A stretch of DNA of 64,000 nucleotides, taken from positions 1 to 64,000 of the forward strand of contig CAJWLO010000011.1 of assembly GCA_913043235.1 (NCBI GenBank). The letters run 5' to 3'. A model generated the notes under the pieces. It was not told where the DNA came from. It ran no database searches and was given only the letters and a program-made list of their open reading frames with translations. Shown here piece by piece: positions 19,669 to 28,846 of this stretch; positions within the stretch are counted from its first letter, which is position 1; each line of letters opens with the position of its first letter. The DNA is from an uncultured Fidelibacterota bacterium. GTDB taxonomy: Bacteria; Fidelibacterota; Marinisomatia; Marinisomatales; UBA1611. The translations under genes were made by a program, and so were the position numbers.

Positions 19669-20596
19669 AAAATCAATTAGAGTTCGTGCAACCGCTTCTG
19701 TAGCAAATGTTTCCTGCGGCTTTGACTGCATTGGTTATGCAATTGCCGAACCATCAGATGTTATAACAATAACAACAAAGAATAAACCTGGAATTGAAAT
19801 AATCATATCTGGACCTAAAACAGATTCCATTCCAACCAAACCTGAAAAAAATACCGCAGGTAAAGCTGTTTTATCGTACTTAAACTCAATCAATCAGGAG
19901 CAGGGATGCGCAATAGAAATAGAAAAAGGAATACCTCCTGGTAGTGGAATTGGCTCTAGTGCCGCCAGTGCTGCTGCTGCAGTGGTTGGAATTAATGAAC
20001 TGATGGGTAACCCTCTGACGCTGGATGACCTTCTGGTCCATGGCATGGCTGGAGAAGCAGTAGCATCAGGAGGTTTTCATGCAGATAATATTGCACCCGC
20101 TTTATTTGGTGGAATGATCCTGATCCGTAGCTATGACCCTCTTGATATCCTGAATTTACCTGTACCGGAAGATTTATTCAGTACTGCAGTATTGCCAGAC
20201 TTTGTAGTTAATACCAAAGATGCTCGGAGAATGCTGCCAAAACGAGTACCTCTAAAATCTGCTGTTGCACAGGCTGGCAATCTGGCAGGTTTTACCCTGG
20301 GATTGCAAAAAGCTGATTTCGATTTGCTGGGCCGATCTATGGTAGATCTTTTCGCTGAACCAGTACGTGCCGAACTAATTCCTGCCTTCCATATTGTCCA
20401 GAAGGCAGCTATGGATAATGGCGCTATCGGCTGTGGAATATCTGGTTCAGGGCCAGCATTATTCGCTTTATCTGAATCCGAAGATGCATCCAGGAAAGTT
20501 GGTACTGCGATGGTGGACGCTTTTAAAAAAAATGGTCTAAACAGTATCGCATATTCATCACCTATCCATAAAAAGCACCCGGAAATACTAGACTAA
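19661..20596 (+). CDS. thrB: Homoserine kinase
   Basis: GHMP kinase of 311 aa that makes O-phosphohomoserine. N-terminal VRATASVANVSCGFDCIGYA, ATP loop GIPPGSGIGSSAASAAAAVV (about residues 88-107) and the C-terminal CGISGSGPALFALSES are clear. It overlaps asd by 8 bases and precedes thrC by 4, so the genes are likely co-translated. Confidence 0.95.
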   Translation: MLKKSIRVRATASVANVSCGFDCIGYAIAEPSDVITITTKNKPGIEIIISGPKTDSIPTKPEKNTAGKAVLSYLNSINQEQGCAIEIEKGIPPGSGIGSSAASAAAAVVGINELMGNPLTLDDLLVHGMAGEAVASGGFHADNIAPALFGGMILIRSYDPLDILNLPVPEDLFSTAVLPDFVVNTKDARRMLPKRVPLKSAVAQAGNLAGFTLGLQKADFDLLGRSMVDLFAEPVRAELIPAFHIVQKAAMDNGAIGCGISGSGPALFALSESEDASRKVGTAMVDAFKKNGLNSIAYSSPIHKKHPEILD

Positions 20597-20600
20597 ATCT

Positions 20601-21884
20601 ATGCGGTATTTTAGTACCAACCGACAAAGCACTGCTGTTGGTTTTAGGGAAGCGCTATTCCAAGGTTTAGCACCTGATAGAGGGTTATATCTTCCAGAAT
20701 CATTCCCTGAGTTTAACCGTACTTTTTACCAAAAAAAAATGACCTATATTGAACTGGCTTCTGAAATGATCCAGCCTTTTGTATCTGAAAATATTTCTTC
20801 AGGGAAGCTCTTAGATATTTGTAGGGCTGCTTTTACCTTCGATATACCTTTGGTTTACTTAATCGATAATATTTTTGTGCTGGAGTTATTTCATGGACCA
20901 ACCATGGCTTTCAAAGACTTCGCCGCCAGGTTCATGGCCCGCTGCATGGAATATTTATTATCAGATGAAATCACAATACTGGTTGCCACATCTGGCGATA
21001 CTGGTAGTGCTGTAGCAAACGGATTTTTTGGCCTGGATGGAATTCAGGTTGTAATCCTTTATCCTTCAGGTCGAGTAAGTGCAATTCAGGAACAGCAATT
21101 AACCACCTATGGCGGCAATATAACCGCCCTAGAAGTAGAGGGTACTTTTGATGATTGTCAGCAAATGGTAAAAGAAGCATTCCTTGACCAAAACCTCAAT
21201 CAACAATGCTCACTGAGTTCTGCTAATTCTATCAATATTGCCCGTCTTCTACCCCAATCTGTTTATTATGCCTGGGCCTGGAAACAGATTGGAACTGATC
21301 AATCAATTGTCTTTAGTGTGCCCAGCGGAAATTTTGGTAATCTTACTGGAGGCATCATTGCTAAACATATGGGACTACCTGTAGAAAAATTTATCGCCGC
21401 GACAAATGCGAATGATGTTTTCCCTAAATATTTAGAAACTGGTGAATTTAATGCTATGCCATCCAAACAGACTATATCCAATGCCATGGATGTTGGCATG
21501 CCCAGTAATTTTGATCGTATCCTGAAAATCTATAATGAAAATGTGAACAAACTTCGACGCGATCTTACAAGTTGGAGTTTCCAAGATAATGAAACGAAAT
21601 ATGCCATAAAATACACAAAGGATAAATTAAATTATCTTGCGGATCCGCACACAGCTGTAGGACTATCTGGTATAGAAAAATACAGACAGGAAGTAAATAA
21701 AAATCTCACGGGTATAGCCCTGGCCACAGCACACCCTGGTAAATTCCCCCAGGTGGTCGAACCAGTTATTAATGAAAAAATTGTCATCCCTAAACAACTT
21801 CAAAAATCAATGGAAAAAGAAAAAAATAGCATTATTATCCCTGCTCATTATTCTTACTTAAAAGAATTTTTAATTCACAATTAG
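20601..21884 (+). CDS. thrC: Threonine synthase
   Basis: PLP enzyme converting O-phosphohomoserine to threonine. The PLP lysine is in FHGPTMAFKDFAARFMARC, followed by ILVATSGDTGSAVANGFFGL and SVPSGNFGNLTGG. The N-terminal MRYFSTNRQSTAVGFREALF is typical of the 430-residue bacterial and yeast-like class; 427 aa here. It lies 8 bp before the next PLP enzyme. Confidence 0.95.
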   Translation: MRYFSTNRQSTAVGFREALFQGLAPDRGLYLPESFPEFNRTFYQKKMTYIELASEMIQPFVSENISSGKLLDICRAAFTFDIPLVYLIDNIFVLELFHGPTMAFKDFAARFMARCMEYLLSDEITILVATSGDTGSAVANGFFGLDGIQVVILYPSGRVSAIQEQQLTTYGGNITALEVEGTFDDCQQMVKEAFLDQNLNQQCSLSSANSINIARLLPQSVYYAWAWKQIGTDQSIVFSVPSGNFGNLTGGIIAKHMGLPVEKFIAATNANDVFPKYLETGEFNAMPSKQTISNAMDVGMPSNFDRILKIYNENVNKLRRDLTSWSFQDNETKYAIKYTKDKLNYLADPHTAVGLSGIEKYRQEVNKNLTGIALATAHPGKFPQVVEPVINEKIVIPKQLQKSMEKEKNSIIIPAHYSYLKEFLIHN

Positions 21885-21891
21885 GAAAAAA

Positions 21892-23034
21892 ATGAAATTT
21901 GAAACAAAAGTACTTCATGCTGCAATTAAACCAGATCCAATTACTGGTTCCATCCTACCGCCACTACACCAGACTGCTACTTACGTTCTCGAAGAAGTTG
22001 GAAAAGATAAAGGTTTCGATTACACACGTTCAGCCAATCCTACACGGCAAATGATGGAAGAACATCTGGCTGCACTTGATAGCGGAAGATATGGAGTTGC
22101 ATATTCCAGCGGCATGGCTGCTGTAGATAGTTGTTTGAAGTTATTAAAAGCTGGCGACCATGTGATCTGCTCTGATGATGTCTACGGCGGTGTATCGAGG
22201 CATTTCAACCAAATTTTGGTTAATTATGATTTACACTTCACCTATGTAGATACATCTTTTCCTGAGAATATTGAAGCTGCAATCCAACCAGAAACAAAAA
22301 TGATATGGGCGGAAACGCCCACCAATCCCCTGCTCAAAGTCACTGATCTGGAAGCAGTGGCAAAGATTGCTAAAAATCATGATCTGATTTTTGGAATAGA
22401 TTCTACTTTTGCGACACCGGTATTCCTCCGTCCTCTAGAATATGGTGCCGATTTGGTAATGCACAGTACCACAAAATATCTGAGTGGACATAATCAATTA
22501 ATTGGTGGAATAGTTATTACCAATAGGGATGATCTTTCTGATCAGCTCAAATTCGTCCAGAAAACCATTGGTGCTGTACCAAGCCCTTTTGACTGCTGGC
22601 TCACTTTATTGGGTATTAAGACCCTGGATTTACGTATGAAAAAGCACGCGGAGAATGCTCAAGCCGTTGCTGAATATTTAGAAAACCATCCGAAAGTATC
22701 TAAAGTAAGCTACCCAGGACTCCCATCTCATTCGATGCATCATGTTGCCAAAGAACAAATGAGCGGTTTCAGTGGCATGATCTCTTTTGAATTGACTGGT
22801 GGTATACCAGCAGGGAGAACATTAATGAATTCTGTTCAGTTGGCACAGTTGGCGGAAAGCCTGGGTTCAGTGGAAACTATGATCACCCATCCAGCAACAA
22901 TGACCCATGCTGAAGTACCAAAAGATGAACGCCTGGCAAGAGGCCTTACTGATGGTTTGGTTCGTATATCTGTGGGAATCGAAAATATGGATGATATAAT
23001 CTATGATCTTGAAACAGCGCTGGAGAAATCATAG
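21892..23034 (+). CDS. Cystathionine gamma-synthase / lyase family PLP enzyme
   Basis: 380-aa Cys/Met-metabolism PLP enzyme. FDYTRSANPTRQMMEEHLAA binds the cofactor phosphate of the partner subunit, and the PLP lysine is in MHSTTKYLSGHNQLIGG. It could act as MetB, MetC or a cystathionine gamma-lyase; these cannot be separated by eye. Since metY already gives direct sulfhydrylation, this enzyme may provide a second, cystathionine-based route or reverse transsulfuration. It is the last gene of the met-thr block. Confidence 0.88.
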   Translation: MKFETKVLHAAIKPDPITGSILPPLHQTATYVLEEVGKDKGFDYTRSANPTRQMMEEHLAALDSGRYGVAYSSGMAAVDSCLKLLKAGDHVICSDDVYGGVSRHFNQILVNYDLHFTYVDTSFPENIEAAIQPETKMIWAETPTNPLLKVTDLEAVAKIAKNHDLIFGIDSTFATPVFLRPLEYGADLVMHSTTKYLSGHNQLIGGIVITNRDDLSDQLKFVQKTIGAVPSPFDCWLTLLGIKTLDLRMKKHAENAQAVAEYLENHPKVSKVSYPGLPSHSMHHVAKEQMSGFSGMISFELTGGIPAGRTLMNSVQLAQLAESLGSVETMITHPATMTHAEVPKDERLARGLTDGLVRISVGIENMDDIIYDLETALEKS

Positions 23035-23099
23035 TTGTAAGATTACTTAGCAGGTTGGTTCTTGACTGAAGTCATATCATGAAATGATGCAGTTATTAT

Positions 23100-23306
23100 T
23101 TAATCTATATAATCAATGTTATGATACTCAGTACATTGTACACGATGGCATGAAATACAGCAATTACCAAAAAATTCTAAACTATATGGTTGGTAGATAC
23201 CATTACCAATCACCCAATAAGGGAATGTTGCGATCCCTATTAATGGGATAGTAGTTTCATTTAAATTATTAGAATTCGATATTTGATCTTTATTGAATGT
23301 GTAAAA
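23100..23306 (-). pseudogene. Possible decayed small CxxCH protein in an intergenic gap
   Basis: The gap 23035-23476 has no intact gene. On the minus strand one frame is open for 68 codons with no ATG start; it reads ETTIPLIGIATFPYWVIG in the middle and EFFGNCCISCHRVQC near the end. CISCH fits the CxxCH haem c motif. An ATG just upstream in another frame begins MIYLILHIQ and then stops, as if a signal peptide had been frameshifted off. The composition looks coding-like, but the case is weak without homologs. The rest of the gap shows nothing I can support. Confidence 0.3.
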
Positions 23307-23476
23307 TTAAATAGATCATTAAAAACTGATTAAGATCAATAGCACTCCAATCCTTTTATGATACTCAGTTATTTTTTTCAACCATAAATTATCTTTACGG
23401 TGAATGGAGATTAGATTACATTACCTATTTAAGATTTCACCTTTTAACTTTTCTTGATAGCTTGGGTCAAATCCCA

Positions 23477-24016
23477 ATGAACATTAATTATAATCTAATT
23501 CATATAATATTCCTCATAATATTAATACCAGGATGCTTTGAAAAAAATATTGTTTCCTTATCTTTAATAATCACCAATAAAGGAATTGCTTACTTTGATA
23601 AATACCCATTCACTGGAATAGGTACTGATAGTTATAATAATAATCAAAAAAAGATACAGATTATTTATAAAAATGGTAAAAAGCATGGGAAAAGTTATTC
23701 TTGGTATCCTAATGGTCAGATCAAAGAAAAAGGCACATATAAAAAAGGTAAAAAGATTGGGACACATCTTGGGTTCTGGCCAAATGGAAGTCTAAGGTTT
23801 AAAAAGAATTATACGATAGGACTTTTAAATGGTGAACAAAAACAGTGGCATAAAAATGGGATATTAGCACGCCTATCAAGTTACAAGGAAGGTAAAGAAC
23901 AAGGGCAACAAAAAGGTTGGCGTAATAATGGTGATTTAAGATATAATTACCAAATTATCAATAATAAAAGATATGGATTCATGGGTTCAAAAACATGTGT
24001 TCCAGTAGAGATGTAA
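23477..24016 (+). CDS. YwqK/MORN-repeat lipoprotein
   Basis: 179 aa from ATG 23477. An N-terminal hydrophobic segment ends in IILIPGCFEKN, a lipobox with Cys near residue 20, so it is likely a lipoprotein. From about residue 65 there are tandem MORN-like units: KNGKKHGKSYSWYPNGQIKE, then KKGKKIGTHLGFWPNGSLRF, NGEQKQWHKNGILARL and KEQGQQKGWRNNGDLRY. The end KRYGFMGSKTCVPVEM is a recurrent tail in this family. Function unknown; the YwqK antitoxin label is only a family name. It is contiguous with SCO and YHYH genes. Confidence 0.8.
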   Translation: MNINYNLIHIIFLIILIPGCFEKNIVSLSLIITNKGIAYFDKYPFTGIGTDSYNNNQKKIQIIYKNGKKHGKSYSWYPNGQIKEKGTYKKGKKIGTHLGFWPNGSLRFKKNYTIGLLNGEQKQWHKNGILARLSSYKEGKEQGQQKGWRNNGDLRYNYQIINNKRYGFMGSKTCVPVEM

Positions 24017-24661
24017 GTGAATTATTATTTTATTGTTATTGTTGTTATTTTTTTATCATGCTCCAATGAGAATAAAGAGACATTTCATCTACCGATCTAT
24101 ACGCCTAATGACCTAGACCCCAATTGGATAGATAGTTCATTACATGGTTCAAAATCTTCCCATTTTGTTCCAGAATTTTCATTTACAAATCAATTAGGTA
24201 ATATTATTGATTCAGAAGCAGTTAAAGGGAAGATAATTGCAGTTAATTATTTCTTTACAACTTGTCCAAGTATCTGCCCCACATTAACTGAAAATATGAA
24301 ACGAATTCAGGAAAAGTTTTTAAACGATATGGATATAATGATTTTATCTCATACGGTATACCCTGAGCATGATTCTCCGAGTGTCTTAAATGCATACGCT
24401 GATTTATATGATATTAGATCGGAGAAGTGGTATTTGTTAACCGGTGATAAGAGAAAAATATATGATATGGCCAGAAAAGGACATTTTGCGCTAAAAGGTG
24501 ATTCAAGTGATGATTTAGATGCGTTTATTCATACCGAAAATTTTGTCTTAGTAGATAAGAAATCAAGGATCAGAGGTTTTTACAATGGTACCAATCCTCA
24601 TGAGGTAAATAGAATGATAGAGGATATTTTTCTTCTCAAAAAAGAGACTGCAACATTTTAA
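24017..24661 (+). CDS. SCO1/SenC family lipoprotein
   Basis: 214 aa; starts with a GTG immediately after the previous stop codon. Signal MNYYFIVIVVIFLSC gives a lipid-attachment Cys at about residue 15. The thioredoxin-like fold has the copper/redox motif TTCPSICPTLTENM (CxxxC) and a late histidine in FIHTENFVLVD, the third copper ligand of SCO proteins. SCO proteins deliver copper to cytochrome oxidase or act as thiol reductases. No oxidase subunit is present here, so the partner may be the YHYH protein next door. Confidence 0.9.
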   Translation: MNYYFIVIVVIFLSCSNENKETFHLPIYTPNDLDPNWIDSSLHGSKSSHFVPEFSFTNQLGNIIDSEAVKGKIIAVNYFFTTCPSICPTLTENMKRIQEKFLNDMDIMILSHTVYPEHDSPSVLNAYADLYDIRSEKWYLLTGDKRKIYDMARKGHFALKGDSSDDLDAFIHTENFVLVDKKSRIRGFYNGTNPHEVNRMIEDIFLLKKETATF

Positions 24662-24690
24662 ACCAAATATATTTATAATAGGAAAAAAGA

Positions 24691-26235
24691 ATGAAAGCAA
24701 TATTTAAAATATTACTCTTGATCATAACAATCCTAAATGCGCAGAACGACATGACAGTTCTATTCCAATATTTTGATGAATCAGTTGATATATATGTAGA
24801 AGAAGATGAAATTGTAATTAGCGCTGATGGTGTCCCATCTCATTTAAGCCCTTATTTTCCTGAAACATATAATAATAGTGAAAATGGGTTATATTATTTT
24901 GAAGATCAAAATAATGATGGTATCAACGATTGGTATATAGACCCTCATAACGGAATGAATGTTAACCCTAACCAGATTGGTCTTCAGAATTATGAATTTC
25001 GTATCCCTCTCAATCCAGTTATAAATCCTCAAGGTCCAACTGATACATTTCTAGGCGCAATAGGTGTATCTCTGAATGGTGTACCCTTATACAACGAATA
25101 TGAAGGACCTGTAAATCAACTTGACCCACAAACTATTCTTAGTTTTGACCTTGCTCAAGGTCATCCTGCTCCTGGAGGAGTATACCACTATCATTTTCCA
25201 CCTGAGTCGCTTTTTGTAGAAACTGAAGATAATTTTATTGGTTTTGCGGCAGATGGTTTTCCCGTTTATGGTCCAAAGAATATGGATGGATATAATGTAG
25301 ATAATCTAGATGATTATCATGCTGAATTTGGACCCACACCCGATTTTCCAGATAGTATTTATCATTACCATACCAACTATATTTCTCCGTACATAGTTGG
25401 TGCATTTGCCGGATCTATTGGTACTGGATTTGGTGCTGGCGGTGGTGGCGGTGGTGGCGGTGGAATTGTTGATTGCGGGGATGTCCCGCCAGGCATACCT
25501 TGTTGTGGTGATGGTATATGCGAAGGGCCCGAAAATGATAATAATTGTCCGGTGGATTGTGCCACACTAAATGAAGGGCCATCCCTACTAAATTTTTCTA
25601 TTGATGCAGATACTGTAAATACAAGCCAAGATTCAGTTAGCGTTGGATATATATTAGAAGCTGAAGATAATGAAAACTACTTATTGAACTATAGCCTTCG
25701 TTTAATTATCAATGGAGGTATTGTAAATGGTGGAGAAATGATAGAAAGTGCTGGTGATTTTATTGATAGTTTAATGTCTTCATCTATATCTGGTACAATA
25801 GAAATTCCTATGGGATCAACAGAAGGTGATTGGAATATTAGAATAATATTAAGAAATGATCTTGGTACTGTTACCAATATTGGACCAAATCAACTTGAAA
25901 ACCAATATTTTCAAAATTATATCCATATTAATAATGCAGAGCTTGGTCAAGATACATTCCATAGTATTCCAAAAGAATTTTACCTAAATCAAAATTATCC
26001 AAATCCTTTTAATCCTTTGACAACAATCAACTTTTCAGTCGCAACCCAATCAGAGGTTAAATTAACCATTTATAATATCATGGGTGTCGAGGTAGCTATT
26101 ATATTAAATGATGCGGTCTCAATTGGTACTCATTCTGCTTCTTGGGATGCAAAAGACCAATCTAGCGGAATTTATTTTATACATATGCAAACTGATGTAT
26201 ACAGTTCATATAAAAAAATAATGCTTATAAAATAA
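24691..26235 (+). CDS. Secreted YHYH-domain protein with T9SS sorting tail
   Basis: 514 aa. A signal peptide (about 1-18) is followed by a YHYH domain with two copies of its motif, GVYHYHFPPE and SIYHYHTNYI, and GFAADGFPVYGP between them. Then come a run of nine glycines, a disulfide-rich CCGDGICEGPENDNNCPVDC module, a beta-rich region and a C-terminal type A sorting domain (YPNPFNPLTTINFSV to the final lysine-rich KKIMLIK). The His clusters suggest metal binding. Export by the type IX system is inferred from the tail. It ends the trio with YwqK and SCO genes. Confidence 0.88.
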   Translation: MKAIFKILLLIITILNAQNDMTVLFQYFDESVDIYVEEDEIVISADGVPSHLSPYFPETYNNSENGLYYFEDQNNDGINDWYIDPHNGMNVNPNQIGLQNYEFRIPLNPVINPQGPTDTFLGAIGVSLNGVPLYNEYEGPVNQLDPQTILSFDLAQGHPAPGGVYHYHFPPESLFVETEDNFIGFAADGFPVYGPKNMDGYNVDNLDDYHAEFGPTPDFPDSIYHYHTNYISPYIVGAFAGSIGTGFGAGGGGGGGGGIVDCGDVPPGIPCCGDGICEGPENDNNCPVDCATLNEGPSLLNFSIDADTVNTSQDSVSVGYILEAEDNENYLLNYSLRLIINGGIVNGGEMIESAGDFIDSLMSSSISGTIEIPMGSTEGDWNIRIILRNDLGTVTNIGPNQLENQYFQNYIHINNAELGQDTFHSIPKEFYLNQNYPNPFNPLTTINFSVATQSEVKLTIYNIMGVEVAIILNDAVSIGTHSASWDAKDQSSGIYFIHMQTDVYSSYKKIMLIK

Positions 26236-26254
26236 ATTATTATAGTTGTGAGTA

Positions 26255-26851
26255 TTAATCTATCTGGACCATTATTTCATTATGTCTAAAAGGTGGAAGT
26301 ATCCAGGGAGAATTATATTGGGCGACCATAAAATTTCCCTTCAAATTATAATTTTCTTTTACTACCCACTCTTCTAATTTATTATGATATCGTTCCACTC
26401 TGGATTTAGTTGCCCAGCCACCAAATGATATAACGGCGACCTGTCCCAAATTTCGCTCCAATACCTGAACATTTGAGTTATCTGGCTCTGGTAGGATTTC
26501 TATCTTGTGAGACTTTGGCATCACAAAGGCTATCTCATAAGAATCTTTTACATCAATCGGGCTATTTGAAATTACAGGTGCTGTCATCGCAATCTCTATT
26601 CTCTTACTATTCCCACCAAATATATAGTTTGCCACTCTTCTAAATCCTGTAGATGTCGCTTCTTTAAAATCAGCATCAACCAATGTTCTAGCAATAACCA
26701 TCGGTGCATATTCACGTACCTCAAAAGAACCAGATTTCTTTAAAAGTTTATATTCAGGAGTTTCTAGTTTTGTATTAGATAAACCTCTTATCATATTCAT
26801 GCAAAAAAGGGCAACCACTAATAAAATAATTGTAATAGCAATTTTGTCCAT
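26255..26851 (-). CDS. SOUL family haem-binding protein
   Basis: 198 aa with an N-terminal membrane helix (about residues 4-22), probably anchoring it outside the cytoplasm. The SOUL/HBP fold shows YKLLKKSGSFEVREYAPMVI, GFRRVANYIFGGN and IAMTAPVI, then FVMPKSHKIEILPEPDN. The family binds haem or related tetrapyrroles; the role in bacteria is not established. It is convergent with the YHYH gene. Confidence 0.88.
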   Translation of the reverse strand: MDKIAITIILLVVALFCMNMIRGLSNTKLETPEYKLLKKSGSFEVREYAPMVIARTLVDADFKEATSTGFRRVANYIFGGNSKRIEIAMTAPVISNSPIDVKDSYEIAFVMPKSHKIEILPEPDNSNVQVLERNLGQVAVISFGGWATKSRVERYHNKLEEWVVKENYNLKGNFMVAQYNSPWILPPFRHNEIMVQID

Positions 26852-27074
26852 ACTATAAATGTAACAAGATTAACAATTAATTACGTTGCTTTAATCGTTT
26901 GAGAATTTTCCGTAGTGATACCTAAGCCGTAATTTTGCACACACATACGTCAATTAGCATCGATGAATCTTTACTTATGATTGTGATTTGTGATAGCCTG
27001 TACAATCTTATCTGCACCAAGGATCGTTATATTTTTTATTTGATTTTTTTCAAATATAAGCTTTATACAATTAC

Positions 27075-27101
27075 AAAAAAGGCGTTATTGGACGCTTTTT
27101 T
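27075..27101 (-). terminator. Terminator after the glutamine synthetase gene
   Basis: A-rich and T-rich runs flank GGCGT and ACGC arms around TATTGG, with one bulged base. On the minus strand it follows the glnA stop by about 24 bases and ends in a U-run. The short GC core makes it moderate. The gap on to 26852 shows nothing else clear. Confidence 0.6.
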
Positions 27102-27124
27102 ATTTTTCTATTTCCTTTTTTAAT

Positions 27125-28135
27125 TTAATCGCAGGTAGTTTCAATCAATGCAGCACAGACTTGATAAGGATCCATATTTGCTGCAGGGCGGCGATCTTCC
27201 AAATATCCATAACCATCATTGGCAGTACCCATAGGAATACGAATGGAAGCTCCTCGATCACTCACACCATATCGAAACTCGTGGATTGAACAAGTTTCAT
27301 GAAGTCCGGTCAAACGCTCTTCATTATGTGCACCGTAAATAGCAACATGGGCATCATGGTTTTTACCCAATGCTTCACAAGCCGCTTCAATTAATTTTAT
27401 TCCTCCCTCTTCACGCATTGCTTTGGTGCTGAAATTCGTATGTGCTCCAGCTCCATTCCAATCGCCCTTAACGGGCTTAGGATGTAGTGTCGCACTTACA
27501 CCATAGTCTTCTGCAATACGGTACAAAAGCCAGCGACTTATCCATAATTGATCAGAAACATCGAGCGGACCTAAGGGGCCTACTTGGTATTCCCACTGTC
27601 CAGGCATCACTTCTGCATTAATACCTGAAATTTCTAAGCCCGCATCAATACAAAGCTCTAAATGTTCTTCGACAATATCACGGCCGTATACTTCATCTGC
27701 ACCTACACCACAGTAAAAAGGGCCCTGTGGAGCAGGGTAACCACCCTCAGGCCATCCTAGGGGGACACGCCCCTGAAAGAAAGTATATTCTTGTTCAATG
27801 CCAAACCAAGATTCCTGATCTGCATATTTTTCTGCAACACCACGCAGATGAGCACGGGTATTTGATTCGTGAATTGAACCATCAGGATTCATAACTTCAC
27901 ACATTGCCAGCAGATTATCTCCTCCACGGATTGGATCCTGTATATAGGAAACAGGTTTCAACATACAGTCACTGTTTTCTCCAGCGGCCTGCATTGTGCT
28001 GGATCCATCAAAACCCCAATCAGAAATATCAGAAAGGGAACTTATCGGGCCTTCAATTATTTTAGTTTTGGACCTAAGTTTCTGTGTTGGTTGGTGACCA
28101 TCCATCCAGATATATTCAACTTTAATTTTGCTCAC
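27125..28135 (-). CDS. glnII: Glutamine synthetase, GSII (eukaryote-like) type
   Basis: 336 aa, the length of GSII rather than the ~470-residue GSI. Makes glutamine from glutamate and ammonia. Marks include DISDWGFDGSSTMQAAGENS, WFGIEQEYTFFQGRVPLGWP, INAEVMPGQWEYQVGP, NGAGAHTNFSTKAMR and RGASIRIPMGTANDGYGYLE. There is no adenylylation-site tail of the GSI type. The start is a GTG at 28135 with an AGGA site about 8 bases upstream. It lies 32 bp downstream of an Lrp-family regulator and is probably cotranscribed with it. Confidence 0.94.
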   Translation of the reverse strand: MSKIKVEYIWMDGHQPTQKLRSKTKIIEGPISSLSDISDWGFDGSSTMQAAGENSDCMLKPVSYIQDPIRGGDNLLAMCEVMNPDGSIHESNTRAHLRGVAEKYADQESWFGIEQEYTFFQGRVPLGWPEGGYPAPQGPFYCGVGADEVYGRDIVEEHLELCIDAGLEISGINAEVMPGQWEYQVGPLGPLDVSDQLWISRWLLYRIAEDYGVSATLHPKPVKGDWNGAGAHTNFSTKAMREEGGIKLIEAACEALGKNHDAHVAIYGAHNEERLTGLHETCSIHEFRYGVSDRGASIRIPMGTANDGYGYLEDRRPAANMDPYQVCAALIETTCD

Positions 28136-28167
28136 TTTATTTTCCTCTCCATTTCCTTTAATTTGGT

Positions 28168-28623
28168 TTAGGTTAAGACTGGAATGTTCTGAATTAATTT
28201 ATACGAGGACAGAATAATCTGTGTTTCTGTACGTGCAACACCAGGCCAGCTTTGAATATCGCGTAATAATTCCTCAAGCGTTTGGGAATTACGGGTAACC
28301 ACCAACAAGGTATGAGATCCTTTCCCGGTTGTGCTGAAACACTGCACAACTTCCGGAGTTTGATCAGCCGCATCTGTAAATTTCTGGTAATTAACCGATG
28401 ATTCAGATACAACTGTAATGAGCGCTGAAACATCCAGATCCAACTTCTTAGGATCTAAAACAGCATGGATGCCCTGAATAATACCTGATTCCTGTAATTT
28501 CTTTATTCGTTCAGTCACTGTTGGGATAGAGATATCCAATTCATCTGCTATATGACTAGCTGCAATACGGCCATCTTCCTGCAATAATTCTAAAATTTTC
28601 CGATCTGTATTATCAATTTTCAT
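28168..28623 (-). CDS. Lrp/AsnC family regulator, upstream of glnII
   Basis: 151 aa from ATG 28623, with a GGGA site about 6 bases upstream (a GTG at 28635 is possible). N-terminal winged helix-turn-helix (DRKILELLQEDGRIAASHIA, SIPTVTERIKKLQ) and C-terminal RAM/ligand domain ending SWPGVARTETQIILSSY. It resembles the second regulator upstream very closely. Probable control of glnII by an amino acid, perhaps glutamine; this is inferred from position only. Confidence 0.92.
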   Translation of the reverse strand: MKIDNTDRKILELLQEDGRIAASHIADELDISIPTVTERIKKLQESGIIQGIHAVLDPKKLDLDVSALITVVSESSVNYQKFTDAADQTPEVVQCFSTTGKGSHTLLVVTRNSQTLEELLRDIQSWPGVARTETQIILSSYKLIQNIPVLT

Positions 28624-28689
28624 TAAAAATCCCACATGGGACCTTTCATATTATTAATTATAATACAATAATAATAATAATATTTTATT

Positions 28690-28705
28690 ATATATTTAAA
28701 TATAT
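28690..28705. promoter_or_regulatory. AT-only palindrome in a regulator intergenic region
   Basis: ATATATTTAAATATAT is a perfect 16-bp palindrome within an almost pure A/T stretch (about 28650-28770) upstream of the first Lrp-family gene. Lrp-type proteins favour AT-rich, curved palindromic sites, so it is a plausible autoregulatory operator, but the low complexity makes chance palindromes likely. Confidence 0.25.
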
Positions 28706-28846
28706 TTTATTATTATTAATAAATATATACTATTATTTTCATATTATTCAAAATTATATTTATTAATTTAGGGAATATATGATTTTTATATAGTAGCTGT
28801 TGTAATCAGGTTAACCAAAACATTATTCCTTGGAACTAATGAAAGC

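Noticed and set aside
26935-27123. 62-codon plus-strand ORF before glnII
   Set aside because: It runs through the terminator hairpin, is very AT-rich and has no ribosome-binding site or family resemblance.
28636-28846. Very AT-rich segment as a replication origin
   Set aside because: No DnaA boxes of TTATNCACA type or origin-linked genes were seen; it is better explained as a regulator promoter region.
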